A DNA stretch of 64,000 bases from Paracyclopina nana (GCA_019096065.1 JAGUCH010000001.1:2666001-2730000); one strand, 5' to 3'. Counted from the stretch's first letter, positions 1 to 14,440 are shown. The notes: generated from the sequence alone by a model not told the origin. A program made the numbers and translations.

Positions 1-3000
1 GGAATCTCCGCCTTTCGTCGCTTGCTTGGCTTCCAGATCGAAAAACTTTTTGGGGACGTGGATGCCATAACCAGGCCGCCCACATCCCTGGGGCTGCTCC
101 GTCCAAGGCCTAGGCCCAGATTGGCCTCGACCAAGTTTGGCATCGATGAGCAGATCCGGCCTTGTCGGATTTGTCCGTTGCTCCGAAGTCATTTGGCGAC
201 CCGGCTGGCATTTTGGAACATTCCACGATTTCGGTAAAACGATGTCGAATTCCTTTATCAGCCCCTGACGCTGCGTTAGCGTATGGAGCCCGTAGGAGGT
301 CTCATTTAGAACGGCCTGAAAATTGAGTAGAAAGTTAGCTGGGATGATGGGACAAATGACACTACATATTTTTATACAGCCAGCACGTCTCGCAATAAAT
401 TACTAGCTCAGGCTATTACTGCTTTATGGGATCCGGATGCGATATGGGCAAATGTGCGGCTTTTTCACAAAATGGACGGCCTGAGAGAAAACTGACTGTA
501 CTTTTAGCCAGCCCAGAAAATAGGCTCTTTAAAGCCACTACAAGCTACTCTCAAGTGCCACAGCAGGTAAGTCACACTCTATTGGAGGGGCCATTAGCCA
601 TAAAAAGCTGTAGATGGCTCTCGCATTAAGCTGGTACCATTGCTAATTACCTCGATTAAAAAAGAAATGTAGGCCACCCCAACCCAATTTTCATGGTGGC
701 TGGGTGCCGGAGAACCCATACCAAGTGCTCGTATAGAGAATGATAATTGGCCAGAACATCATCGACAACAACATCTCAGTTAATTGAAGAACCGCACGGC
801 AATCGATCTTTATCACATATCGTAGCAGCAGAGAAGCACTACTACTAGCTGAGTCTCAATGAGAAAAAGAAACTCCTTTGAGTGGAAAATCGTGCTTATG
901 GAGAAGAGAGCATAGTACAACAAGCATGAATCTTATCACACTCCGCGGGTGTCCGAGACAAAAGTGCAACACAGAAAACAGGCCTGATAATAATAAGACA
1001 ACTCCATATGAGATTGGTTAGGTATGTCACAAGCCCCGGGTGGGTCTGGCACCCAACTGCTATCATCACATGCTCGGGTGGGTATTCCAATTTTGACCAG
1101 CCTCCTCATGATCTCGAAGAGCCAGTCGTGCGCCGCACAACGAAATTCATTACCACAATCAAAGCAGCTCAACCTCGTTATGTAGAGCACGTTCATTTAT
1201 CCCACTTCAGGGATCGGGAGCAGTTAATTTGGATGAAACTTGAGTAGCTCGCATCATCAGATGGTGCGCGTTCTTCTTATTCTTTGTTAGCTGATCTAAG
1301 TTGACATCCGGCCTTTTCTTTGTAATGCACACAGCAAATAGAAAGCTGTGTGAACGTTGCACAATGGTTTCTTGCGAATGTTAGGACAATGGGGGGACAC
1401 CCCCATCCAAATCTGTTGGATCTCAAAAAAGGCCTTTTGACTGGTTCATTTCAAACTTGAGGACCCTCCTGGTTGACATCACAGCCACCTTCATAATATC
1501 ACTTCTGGGAGGAGGAGGAGGATGAAGAAGACAATGAAAGTTGAAAGCATCAGAGCGAATTATCGCGTGCACCGAGTATTGCAATCTCAGGTTTCTGCCT
1601 TGTCTAAGAAAACAAGCGGAAAGAAATTGATTCCACATAAGTTCACGCTACAAATTTCCTTTTTATTTTGCACCAGTTCTTTAGACACCCCACTCAATCT
1701 GTGACAAGATTGAAAAAATCCATTTTGTCGGGCCAGTGCTTCAATAATGATCCAGCTACAATGCGCTTTTTGGCGACAAGCAGTGGAGTCAGTTCCGTTG
1801 TCTCACTTTCTAAATGAATTCATGAAGAAGAAGAAGCTTCTTTACTACAAACCATATGTTCTGGACATACGAGGAGAAATTTTAATTAAGCGTTCTTTCA
1901 CTCACTGTGTACGCAGTAGTGCGCTTGCAGCCTGCGCTAAGATCTCATTAAAAAGTTTAGATTCAAAAGGAAGATGACGTGAGAATGTCGTTCCTTCTCG
2001 CCCTTAATCTGATTAATTTTTTAGTCATTCCAGACGCCCTAATGGACCCCACCAATGCGCTGATTGAATAAAAAACGATGTCGCCCATCACTCAATCATC
2101 TTAATACAAGGTTTTTTACTACTACGTAGCATTCCCACTGTTGCTCCTTAGCCTAATTAAATGTAGGTCTCAAAAATATTTGATTAGGGAGCAGCGAAAA
2201 TCTGCGGATATTTCTCATAGTGCCAGGGTCTTGTTTTGCATTTGGGGGGCCGCACTTAGCAAAATGGGATTATAATCAGGCCTGGGAACGAATGGGCTTT
2301 CCCAGGTCCTTGAGGCTGGTGGCAGCAGAGCTTGCATTTATTTCGTACTACATGCCAATTATTATCCTTGAATAGTTCTTTCTTCGTGGAAATGAGCAAA
2401 CAACCATATGCATGACGAATTTCTCATCATAAAGGGTCGAGGTTATCTTGGCTTTATGAATTCTGACACACAGCACAGCGGTAGAGCATGCAATCTAGCT
2501 CGACACTTACGTCGACTTTCAGTATTAATTACCCGTGATTAAGGTTTGCATGCAAACCAACAGCAATGCAGCCCAGTCGTGACACCATGGGTCAAAATTA
2601 AGGCTTCGTTCCCACCCCAAAAAACCAGGTTTGACAGCGTTCAAGATGCAAAACTGCTAATGCTTTAGGGCTGCCAGCTTGGGGAGGGGTTTAATTCGTT
2701 TTCTTGAGCCATCATGGTAATTTAAGAGTCTCATCCTTTGTTCTTCAGTCATATGAAACCAAGCCTTTGGCCAATTTCTTTAGAAGAAGAACGCGCATAA
2801 CCGCAGTTTGGCTCCATTTTCACCGAGGAGCAGCTGAGAGTGTGAGAAGAAGAGGAACTGTACTATTTCAAGTTCAAGTTGGTTCAGATATGGCAGACCT
2901 GCCTATTAGAAGCAGAATAGGAAGTTCTGGTTACTTTAGCACCTCTTGACAATAGTAATTATTATTGGTGTGTTTGGCTCTCAACAGCAGCAGCAGGTGA

Positions 3001-6000
3001 AAAGCCAGGGGAAACTTACTAATCACTATTGTACTGACACACTAATCCCGAATTTTTATCACTACTGTACTGACATACCAACAGCTACACTTTATGAACA
3101 GTCTTACTAAGAACTACTGAACTGACACACTTACCGCTACACTCTTTGAACAAGTAGCATTTTGACATACTCACTAGCCACTACACTTTTTGAACATGTA
3201 GATTAGTAACTACTAGTCAGACATTAACATTGTACAATAAATCAAAAAGCAAAAGCAAAATAAAAAAAGGACACTCCCAATTCTTAAGTATTACCTGAAA
3301 AGCCTAACCTATAAAGCCTTCCTTTATAAGCCTAACTTGCAAATCATAATTTCAAAAGCCAAACATTGAAAGCCTAGCCTGAATTACCTAACCTTAAATA
3401 TGTCATACTTCAAAAGCTCTAGTGGAAAAGCCTAACTTTAAAAACATAAACTCACAAGCCAAACCTTAAATGCCTAACCTTAACTACCTAACTTTTAACA
3501 TGTCTTACCTTAAAAGCTTTACTGCAAAAGCCAAACCTTGAAAGCCTGGCCTTAAAATAATATATACCAACAGTATACCAATGTGTAATCTGAGTACTCC
3601 TAATGTGATAGGAGTAGTGACTAAAGTGTCAGTGGTAGTGTAGTGCTTAGTATGTCAGTACAAATGAGTATATTTAATTCTGTATTGGTTACTACATCAG
3701 TATATGGACAGTAGTTCTTAGTGTGTCAGTAGCGTAGTGCTTATTATATATGTTCAAAAACAGTAGTGACTAATGCGTAGAGGTAAAAACAGTAGTGTTT
3801 AGTAATGGCACCCAAAAGCCAACTCGTCACACAAAAGAAATTCCTCACAGCTATTCACAATCAATTTGCCATTCAAAATTATCAGCGACGACAATTTTCT
3901 AATTCTCGATTTTCTCCAAGATGATGATGGTGTGAGAATTACAGGCGCACTGAAGAAGTGCGAACTCACACTTCTTTATAAGCGCTTTAGCAATCCTCAT
4001 CGTTGATCACACTATTAGCCTATCGCAATAGTAAAACTTTGCCCTTTGAGAGTTCCGACCATTGAAGGAGTGTTACCCAATTTCCAAACCAAGCAGCAGG
4101 TGCGTTGTCGTGGTAATCCTTGGGCATTTGCGTGCCCCTTTTAAACACGAAAACGGTCAACTCTTGAAGTGGAGTCAAAAAGAACTACTATTTTGGCGAG
4201 AAGAATGACAGCTAGCGTTGAAATCACTTGATGTTTTGAAACCCTTCAACAGCGCGCGGGTCAATTTTTCACCATTAGCCTTTCACAGCGGGCTCACGCG
4301 CGACATCCCAGCTCAACTTTCATTGAAATTGGATTTTTGAATTTTCCGATCATTGACCGCGACAAACAACAACAACAGCTTCAGCAGCAGCAAGTATAAA
4401 GCGACAGGAAACTAGGAACGGTCCGATTGTATCCAAATTGGACTATGGAGAGTACAGGACTTATGCGTGAATAATTTCCATTTTATAACCAATCGAGTTT
4501 GGAAGTGAACATCTGTGTTTTCTGCTAATGGCGCTAATCCTCTTTTCGATCCCGCAAAATCAGTCAGAAAATTGCTCTCTGTTTACCAGGCAAATTTGGG
4601 GATTAGCCCAAATGTAGGCCAACCATGCACGGGATGAACTGGACCATGTCAGTAATTGCTTAATTAGGCGTTCTATCTGCTTATGAGATCACATACTACT
4701 TTTTTCTCCTTGCATGACCCATTATTAAAGCATAATATAAATGGCTTTTGCCCCCTTTTTGTCTCATCTTGGAGGGTCGTCCAGCTAGCCGGTGGCCGTT
4801 TTATTCCGCCTGCTTTGTTTCATCTGGGGATGCATGCTAAATGGGTAGTTTTGGCTCCAGAAAGCAGCTCCTACACTAAAAGCTATTGGCATTTGTCCTT
4901 GTTTGTGAAGGAGAACGAGCTATGGTCAATTTCTTAATGGTATATTGCCCATAATTAAGCTAAACTAGCATTGCTGCTTAGGTAGGTGGGCCACATTTCT
5001 GTTGGGACAACAACAACAAATTCTTCTCCCTGTGCTTAAAAAGAGAAGTATTCTAGCATTTACGAACGTCTTGTGGTTTTCCCATTTTTCCTCAGTAAAA
5101 GTCTAACCATATGGTGTCTGTTTTTGCTGTCTATGCAACTTGTCTTCTCTTTTTGTGAGGCAGGCAACGCCTCTCTGGAGGCAGAGCAATATCTACGCAC
5201 GTACCCTCCAAAGATTCAATGGCATAACTTCTTATGGCTTTTTAAAATGTGCATGTGTGGTGGTGGCTTAAAAGCGCTAAAAAGTGGCTATGATGGAGGA
5301 ACAAAAAAGAGCTGAAGTAACGGTCAGTGCAATTTTCATATTCTGCACACTTTCCCATCACTTGAAATTGCTCTTGCTCGCTAAACACGTGGATGGCTCA
5401 TTTGAAAATGAGCAGACATTTTGGACGTAAAGGTACCTGGGAGGTCTCCTCCCATTACCTCGTGTTCATTTTTCATCCTTTTTTCAGGTCAATATTGACT
5501 TTCTTGCGATGACAAAAACATGCTAATTAACGAAGAAAAAATGGTAGCCCCGTGATGAAGTTTTATTGGCCACTAATTCCCCTGTCGTAAAAACAAGACG
5601 AAAATCCCTTTATTTGCCCGATAGCAGCTAAGCTAATCCCTTCAGAGCTGGCAAACAAGAAAAAGGAGACGCTTAAAGATGACCATAAATCAATCAACTT
5701 TCTTGGGTAGTAGGCTCAAGTGAAACCTATTGATTATTGTTGAGATAATTTTGGTGCTCGCACACAACAAATATAGCCAACAGCTGGTGCCAAGAAATTT
5801 GCAGTCAAGTAAAAACATGACACATGTGATTACAAGAGATATTCGAAGCCTACACACACACACCACTTTTTTGCCATGCCTAGTTCATGTATAGTAGAGG
5901 TGCTCATTGAACAGCAACAAAAGAAGGACCTAAAAAATGAAGGCCCTTCAAGGGCAAGGATATGAGAAGAAGAAGAAGAATTGGCACAGCTGCTGATTGG

Positions 6001-9000
6001 AGACTGAAAACGATGGTTCTTCCTTGCTCACACCCTCAAATAAACATGGAACAAATTTTGACAATGATGATGATCATCATCCTACTCTACTTTTGGCGTG
6101 GCTGGAAATAGCAAAAACGTCTTCATGGGCATTTTAAATCACATCAAGCGCAGAAATAGAGCTGTTGTCTTGTTGCTCCTCGAAATTGGGACCAAGGAGG
6201 AAGAAGAGCATTCCGGTCCAATTCGGACAGGGAGGATGCTCATATTCTTCTTGCCAATTTGGCGTGAGTCGTAATCAGGAAATTTCAACGCGCGGAGATA
6301 TTACATACGCTGGCGTTTTGTTTTGCTCCCCCCCAATTCTAACCAAATTAACCTTTTTGTCACCCCTGCTGCTACAGCCTCCCACATAATGCTTAGTAAG
6401 CCGGAAAATTGCTATAATAATCTCATGTATGTAGATAAAGTAGGCCTTGAAAAAAGTATTGAAGAATGAGGCTCCGACACGCAAAGCAAATAAACAAATA
6501 ATCATCATAATAACAACCAGTACGGTGTGTCTATTACCGCCACCTTAACGTTGATCAATGAGAGGAAAAAACAGAGGTCACCCATTGCACCTTCTTCATA
6601 AGGAGGAAGAAGAAGTTTTGAAATTGATTGATATTTAGCTATAGCTCCAAGTCCTTCTTGTTTTACCTTGGTTGTCACAATCAATTCAGGGTCTCTGCTA
6701 AATACTTTGTGGGGCCCACGCGTCATCAAAGCCCCCCTTTATCCCAAAGCAATTGGGGGCCTTCGTGAACGCCCAGCTGCTGGCTGAACCATGAGAGAAA
6801 ACACGAGACATTCCCACGATTCGTTTTCAGAGCAGCGAGTTACTCTTCTATATTGTTTTAAGCCTCCCTTTCTCGGCGTATTATCATCAGCAAATTTTGT
6901 GTGGTACACAAATTGGTGTGGCCCAATGTGCAATCTTGTCATATCCAACCCATGGTTTCAGAGCATGATACCATGCTGCGCTTTGTGAAAATCGCCCACG
7001 CGCCCAAGTCTATTTTAAAAGCATGAAAATCTCTTCTACCAGAGGACGACTCCTCGCCTGACTTGGTCAAGGTGTGAGCCTTTTTCCATACTTCATGCAT
7101 CATTAGTCTTCATATTCCTCAAGCCCCCAAAGGGTTATGACTCACATAAAAAACACTGGATTTTCGTAACGTATGGCACATGAATCTGCAGTTCTTCACA
7201 CTCTGGTAGCAATAATCTGAGCCTGCTTAGCAGGGAGAAGTAATTTTGGGAAAATTGTCCTCGCGAGGCAATTAGAAAAAGCCTCAACTTTCGCCAAAGG
7301 AGGGACTCGTTTAATTTAGGTGTCAAAGTGGGGGAAGGCAATTAATCCTCGTGCACCACTATAGCTGCTACTATGTGTAATTTTCCCATAAAGTCTTGTT
7401 CTAAGGTTCAAGGGTCGTAATAAAAATTGGATAGTTTCACCAAGAGGAAACGATTCATTAGAAGTCATTGGTAATTGGTAAATTTGCACACAAATGAACA
7501 TTTTACTATTCAACAATTCGTTTTCCAGGTTCTCGACGGTTTTTAATTTCATGCTGATTTGCTGACCACCACAAATTCCAGCCGTACTGAAGAGTCGTCA
7601 ACCCATGATGGAATTTTTTCTCTCTCTCGCGGGTGGATTATGAAAATCAGGGAGCCAAACTTGGCTCCGAAAGAAGAAAAAACCGTTCTTGCACACTCAA
7701 AGATCTTATCGTGAAAATCTGTTGAAAAGACGGCACGACATGCCAAGTGCAATTATCATTTTGTGATATTAAAATCTGCATTGAAAAACCATATAGCTTC
7801 AAAAGTGGTCTGACCATTCCTCGATTTTGCACCATTTTATGGCAGACACAGAGATAGTGCGCCAATCAACTGGTAAATGCAGTTGTATACGAGTATAAAT
7901 CGCGCAAGCAGAACTGCCTGAATTTTTAGTGCTCTTTTGGTGCACAGTGGGGGTCACCGAGCAATTGCTGCGGGGCTAAAAATCCCATGAATCCAATAGA
8001 TCAGGGTCTCTGATCAGAAGCAAATTTTCCAACTTGACTGCTGCATAGCAGTTAATTAGAAAAAAAGAGAAAAATTAACCTGAACAGCTGCCAGAATTTG
8101 GGGGCAAATAATCATGGACAGAGAGCAAGGCTAAAAGATCCCATTGTTGTGTGGGGGCTCTAAATGTCAGCGCATTTGTGTCACTCGACGAAAAGTATAT
8201 CTTTGTGTCAATTTAGCAGATCTGATCAAGCCCTTTGATTTCAGCCACCACTACCAATCAAGATTTTATGCACTGAGCATAAAAAACCCGTTTTCTCCCC
8301 TCATACTAGAGTGGGATCAAATATGACCACGAAGGTCAGCAGTTTCGTCTTGTGCTACCAATATTTTTCTTATCGAAGCATATTTAAAAAAAGGCCATAG
8401 CAGCCCAGCCAAAACTTAATTTGAAATTTGAAAACCTTCTATTTCAAATACTGGAAGTAGTAGCAAAGTGCCATAAAAACTGCACTTGCTACCCTTGTCC
8501 TTGACAATTTGGTATAAGATGGAAAATAACTAGTCAAATCAATCACCAAATTGAATTGGGCAGAGACACGCAACAAGTCCGGAAAAAGGAACACTTTTGA
8601 TGACGATGATGAGAACTCCCCATAATAATAATAATAAAAGTACAATATAGGACAAAAGAACAATGCAGGGGACTTAATTAACAATTGGGCCGAATTTGGC
8701 ACGCTCAAAGAGCAGCAACAATTGTTTGACAGCCATAAAGATGAGCATGGCCGATTTTTTTCGTGTGCTTCCATTTGTAAAGCGAACGGTTGGCGCTCTC
8801 ATGTAGTCTCAGCACTTCAAGTCTGGAGCGTGACCGAGTTGAAGAAAACCATAAGAACATCAAAGTAAAGCACACAGGCTCTTGGATAAAAGCAGTGACA
8901 TTTTGGAGCCGAGTTTTACAAGCCCAAGGGGGCGAAAAGCGTAGCAGAATTTCGGCCATGTCCTGTAAAGTATGCCATTCAGTAGCTCTTGTAGTCATAT

Positions 9001-10917
9001 GGTTTACAACTTAACAACGCGTTCACTTATTGTAAAAACGCGCGCGCGCGCACCAAAGAATGTTGTTGCCTTATAAGGCACCCCCACTTGACAAATCAAT
9101 CCATCTTGGGCTGATTCTGAATAATATGCAACTAGTTAACTGTGACACCATTTTTCGTGTCACTCCGTAGCAGCAGCAGCATACGTGAAAATTCAGTCGC
9201 CCCATTCATCAAGCCCACAAGTTGGCGCATTTGTCATCTCACTTAACGCCTCTGTCAAGATCTCAGGCTCAGATCAGGAAACCATTTGTCTCCTCCACTT
9301 GAGCCGGATTAGCATTTTACTGCACCACAGACTACCAACAGATGACGACGCCATATCTTTCTAAACAAAAGTGATTCTGATAGCAATTAGTACATTGCAC
9401 CTGCTTCTTGTGCCCCACGCGCTCCTCGAAGGGCTGCTAGCTGTCATATGGCAAAAAAGGGGTTTGTTTTATTAGTGAAATGACGACCCGAGCCCCGGGG
9501 GTGAGAGGTTCGTTAGCGCACATTCAGATGACCTCCTCCTATCTTATAATTGACTGTCACTCAAAAGGACTTGGAGTGTCATATCTTGTCACGCTAATAA
9601 GTCAAAGAGTCTCTTCTAAAAACAGCAGTTGGTATATGGCACTGAGCTATGCAAATAAAATGGGGACTAATTTACAATGGCCAGCAATTTTAGTGCTCGC
9701 GTTGTCACGTTGTCAAGCATCTTCCATTATATTAGCTACAACTACTGGGAAAAAAGAAGGTAGCGGTCGTTGGGCTTAATTTTTGGAATGAGATAAGGGA
9801 AATAAGAGGGTTTTCAGCTGAAAGATAAGCCGAGCAAACTTAAATATGCGATGGGGTAAAAGCCAAGTAACGGACCACCCCAGCTAACAATAGCGGCATT
9901 GGCCCAGAGTATCAACTGATAAGGGTAGTAATGGTGGTGGACCTTCTTTGAAATTGACACAAAGTCTTGCAGCAAAAATAGCTTGGTAGTTCTCACAGGT
10001 TGGATATCAGCTTAAAGCCACAGCCAAACGATGAGTTGTCAATCAACTGGAGTAGCTACCTCTGGTTTTACAACAATTATATCGGAAATGGGCGTGTTTG
10101 CCCGCTCTGTGGCGACCGCAAGGAGTCTCGCAAGAAAATGATGATGGAGAAAATGTTACCATATGAAAATGGATTTTTTTTCCAAACCTAATTGCTCATA
10201 AGTCGCCAACGCGCGCGCGATTTCTCTTCCGGGATATTGAATTTTAGTGGCAGCAGCAGCAGCCTAGCAAAGCTAATTATTACAATTTGTCACTGCTCGA
10301 GATAGAAATAAAAGATTAGCGCAGTGGGGGGACCCAAGTAAAGAACTTTCTCGAAATTGGATCATATGTCAAGCCACTACTACTGCTCCTTATGGAACCG
10401 AGTGTCATTCCGGAAAAAGAGCGATGCCACAAATATATATCATATAGAGTATACTGATGGTGTACGCTATAAAAATAATGAGGACAGGCGAAAATTCCCA
10501 GAGTTTCTCCAAAACTGTGCGCAACAAGCATTCCTTCACAGTTTTTCTCACCGCTAACACATTACTCCATACCTCAATATGATTGTCATTATTTGCCTGA
10601 CTTTCAAGCGGTTCATCTCAATATTTTTCCCAGCAGCAATCGCCAGGTTTTTTTATATACCAGCGCAACCGCCGTTTTAAGGCCATTAGGAAGATGCATC
10701 ACGATATATTGAAATGGTGCGCAGAACGGGATCATCTTACCTCAACTTGGTCAAGGAAAGCCACACAATTTTCGGGTTGCGGTTGATCCTCAATTTGAAC
10801 CGTAACGCGACTGTAGACGCCATCTTGCACGACAATGCTGGAGATGGCTGAGGTCGTACCGGAGATCTGAAGTAGCACTGTCAGCAGCAAGGTTTTCCTC
10901 AAACCCATCATGGTCAT
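1..10917 (-). CDS. CLCA-type calcium-activated chloride channel regulator (5' part: exons 1-2, partial)
   Basis: Exon 1 is 10917-10741 and exon 2 runs from 315 down to the window edge, joined in phase 0 across an intron of about 10.4 kb (donor GTAAG, acceptor TTTTCAG). Exon 1 starts at an ATG and encodes a signal peptide (a leucine-rich stretch ending near GTTSA), then a beta-strand/helix pair typical of the start of CLCA proteins (VVQDGVYSRVTVQI). Exon 2 continues with a helix (AVLNETSYGLHTLTQ) and the family hallmark 'FDIVLPKSWNVPKC', followed by GCGRPGYGIHVPKKFF, which resembles the GCGxxGxxIHxxPxFL stretch of the CLCA N-terminal hydrolase domain. CLCA proteins are secreted, self-cleaving metalloproteases that modulate calcium-activated chloride channels. 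The HExxH zinc site and the VWA domain would lie left of the window. The assignment rests on remembered family motifs; the two-exon structure is seen directly. Confidence 0.72.
316..10740 (-). other. Long first intron of the CLCA-type gene
   Basis: No exon with convincing coding character was found here on either strand. Open frames are short and low in complexity. It contains the repeat-rich block at 3.0-3.8 kb, short trinucleotide runs (CAG/CAA near 2988 and 4365; GCAGCAGCAGC near 10250), a CG dinucleotide run near 9040-9051 and many poly-A/T stretches. A nested gene or alternative first exon cannot be excluded without RNA data. Confidence 0.55.
3015..3805. repeat. Composite degenerate repeat with inverted flanks
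   Basis: The left part (about 3015-3235) repeats variants of 'ctactgtactgacacact' with 'acactttttgaacat'. The right part (about 3580-3800) carries the reverse complement ('agtgtgtcagtagcgtagt', 'atatgttcaaaaacagtagt'). Between them (about 3295-3560) is a degenerate tandem array built on 'aaaagcctaacctt', recurring roughly every 15-35 bp. The whole looks like one inverted-flank element around a satellite-like core. No protein is encoded and no clear target duplication was identified. Confidence 0.6.
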
Positions 10918-11174
10918 GGTGGTGGTGAGCCTCGAAAAGGTTAGAAACTGCTTATATGACACATAACACAACGTGGGCTGTATTCTCTCCTCGGCGAAGT
11001 TCAACTCCCAACTGAGTCGTCGATCTTCGCTGCGAACGATCGCGTTGCTCTCGAAACGCGAATACACGCGCGCGCGCACACTGAGCTAGCAATCGCGCAT
11101 CGCAACTTTGCTCGCACAGAAATTCCCCGCCACTTATCAATTGGACATGTATTTTTGCGAGTCGAATCGCAAAT

Positions 11175-11186
11175 GCTTTTTAAATA
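11175..11186 (-). promoter_or_regulatory. TATA-like box for the CLCA-type gene
   Basis: On the minus strand TATTTAAAAAGC lies about 260 bp upstream of the CLCA start codon, which leaves room for a 5' UTR of about 230 nt. It is the best TATA-like match in the upstream region. No transcript evidence is available. Confidence 0.3.
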
Positions 11187-14100
11187 CACGCTGATCCATT
11201 TCCGCAGTCAGTGGACGCAATTAAAAATGAATGAATCTAGACGTTGCTGCATAAGAAATTCCGCGCAGCAATATTTTGGCCACCAACAACGAGGAAATAG
11301 GCGATGGTTTTCCATCATCGCGAGCAAATACTGATCATTCTTCATATTGCACATTTTCAACCCTTCATTTATTATCAATGTCCATTGTTCTTCCTCTTCG
11401 GGAAAATGCACTGCAGTGCCTAGCTGCGAAAATTGCAACTTAAGAAACAAATCATTTGTCAGCGCGAGCGTTTCTAAAAGTCTGAGCCAAAAATTCAATT
11501 TTACATCATGTACCCTCTCCACTTTCTGACCACAAGTTATGCTTCTCAGAGTAATATACCGACTCAAATTACTCAAGAATGCCATTTTTATGCACATGCA
11601 TTTTAGAGCAGAGACTGCAGTTTTTTATCTTGATTGCAGCTCTCATTACGAAATAACTGCAAGTAGTGCATTTAGGCAGTGAAATCTTGAAATGCGAAAA
11701 AATGCTGCATCAACACGATGATTGCCCTATTTTAGTTGGCTATACCGTGACATAGCTATAGACAGCAAAGTAGCCGTAAGATTCAAATCGTTAATCCGTC
11801 GCATCGCTGCCGTTCTTGCCATTTTGGGAGTTCCAAAAAAAGCAATCAAAAAAGTGGAGCATGCAAAAAAGGATCGACGCCCATTGTTCCATTAAAAGAG
11901 CAAATTATGCTCATTGCCTATGCTTGTCTGGGCCAGAAATGGGTGGTGGACAAGGATTAAAATTTATTTCCCTGTCAAGTGCGAGCCGGCCATCTGAACT
12001 GTCATCTGGAGAAGTGAGCTCTTCATTCGCGAATCTCCCCTGAAAAGTGGCTCAATTGAGTAATTGGTCAGGTAGCATGCGATCAAGATAAGCCAAAATG
12101 TTCGAGTTAGGTCGATAATGCGGGGGCAGTTAATTATGATCCACTCGTTTTGTGCAATAATTGATGCGATGACGACGCTATCACTGCGGATATCTGACCG
12201 CAAAAAATGTATATATGCTAGTGAGCCATATTTAGACGGCCGAATGGGTAGCCTTGAGTGGCTTGAGCAGAAGACACATGTTCGATGTTAGTTCAACTCC
12301 TTCACTGCATTATAGCAATCGCTGGATGGATCTGGGCTCACTGAAGGACTACTGAAATATGTGTTTGCGCATCTCGTACAAATGTGCACGTGTCCAGCCA
12401 CTTAATTGTGACGAGGAGTACGGAGTAGGTGTGATAAAATCACTCAATTATATTGACCACTCAGCCTTCTCGCTCGCGCGTCCCAAATCGCGATTATTTG
12501 ACAGATGAGGAGGCCAGTGAGGAATTCGTTGGCTGCTGCAGCACTTTCCTTTTTTTGACCTGAAGGCGGAAAATCTATCGAGATCGCACAAGCTTTGAAT
12601 CCTTCCGAAATGAAATGATTATGGATTACTACTTACCCGAGCTGGTTAAATGATAATTGAACAGGCAATTTTCTCTTTCACTTTATCATCCGCCATTTTC
12701 CTGAGCACTGCCTTAATCGCTCGTTGTCAGCACTTACATATGCTTGACCGGGTCTTTTTCTCCCTGGACTTCCATTAGCATAAACTATCTTTTGGAGGGA
12801 CACCGAAACACGCCAATTACATGATCAGTTTCTAGCAGGATTGCAAAATTCTATTAACTTCATCTTCGGGTTGAAGATCAGGAGGAGAAACTAATTACAG
12901 GAAGGAAGAGTGATGATTTTTGGAAAAGAGCTCAACTCCATAATTCAACAAGTGCATCTGCTAAGCGACGCTCCGCTGAAAGGTTGCGAGAAATTGGGGG
13001 TAAATGTTCCGAGGAAAAATCCACAAGTTTAACGTTATTCCCACAAGAAAATGCACAGACAGATCTTTTTCGAGCAAATAAATCTCTATAGAAGAAGGAG
13101 AAGAAATGCTAATTTTGCTGTCCTCATAATTCTTTCTTTGGGCGGTCGTAAATCTAACAGAAGCATTTGGGAAGTAAATTGGGACTCACAATTGTCTGAT
13201 TATCCAACTTGATCAATAAGCTATCCACTCTGCATCATTCATGGCCGCCGGGGCTCTCAATTAACTATAGTAATAGAACAACGGGAAGTGGGAAAGGCCA
13301 TTATATATCGACATTATCACCCACTCAAACGGTCCAGTTTGGTCTACTTAAGTGGCCTTAAATTATTCCTTCTTTTCTTCCCTGATCACAATGCCACTCG
13401 ATATTGTCCCACTCATCACACTTCTAATAGGCCCTATGTAATACTTAGGAGCAGCCCAAAAAGTTTCCACACTTTTTCGCCCAGCTGTAAAAAGGCTTTC
13501 CGTCGTAAGTCCCTAGTAATTAAAGTTGCATATGACATATTGCAATTTGCGGCACAGTTAGCATTGAAGTAGTTGAACTATAAAAAAGTTGCCATTTCAT
13601 GACAGCCAAAAAAATTAATAAAATTGCATAAATATGAGAAACTTCAGATGTTGCATTAAAACTAATGCTTGAGGATTCCATTCAAGGCCTTATAATGCTT
13701 GTTGGGTGGGAGACAAAAGCACAACGTTTGATGTTAAATTCTAAACATAGGATGCTTTGTAGAAATCATTAATTTACCTGAAAGCTACTACAGCCACACA
13801 TCTAGATGCTTTTTAGCCAGGAAGATCCATCTAGCCTGAAATACTATTAGACCACAAAGAAAATGTATTTCAGCCTTGGCTGGTCTATTGTTACTACAGC
13901 TGCTATTTTTTTACGGCTCAAAGAAAACGAAGGCGGTTATCTAAAGGAAAATTTTGAGGGAACCTAAAATGAACGTTAGCAACAATATTAACTCAAAAGA
14001 TGTACCAAAACTAGCTAATCAAAATTTGTACGTACTCACTCTTTTTGCCTTGTAGCTTAACAAGGTTAAAATTGGCACTTTTTGCGGCAATATGCCATCA

Positions 14101-14272
14101 TCATTAGGCTGTCTACGTCTTTCAAGTTCCAGTGCCATGTTAGAAGTACGAAATTCGATGCTCGGAATAAAGCTGTCCACAAGGAAAATGATACGAAAAA
14201 ATCAATGTTGACAAAATGGTCCAAAAATGTCACGGAGATCGGCCTCCGATAAGCAAGAGAATAATAGTTAAA

Positions 14273-14440
14273 GGCTTAGTCTTTCGCAAGTTTTGCATAG
14301 TCACGCTATTTAAATAGCTCATAGCATAAAATGTATTTAAATAGCCTCTGGATGTATTTAAATAGCTGCTATTTAAATACGTTTTATGTTATGAGCTATT
14401 TAAATAGCGTGACTATGCAAAACTTGCGAAAGACTAAGCC
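14273..14440. repeat. Inverted repeat 1 of a triple hairpin cluster (73-bp arms)
   Basis: Arms 14273-14345 and 14368-14440 are near-perfect reverse complements separated by 22 bp. The outer end is 'ggcttagtctttcgcaag' and the inner part contains several 'tatttaaata' palindromes. Transcribed in either direction it would fold into a long hairpin. It abuts the next inverted repeat directly. Confidence 0.9.

Noticed and set aside
9039-9051. CG dinucleotide run as a Z-DNA or CpG island signal
   Set aside because: Only about 12 bp and isolated; similar short CG runs occur near 10205 and 11065.
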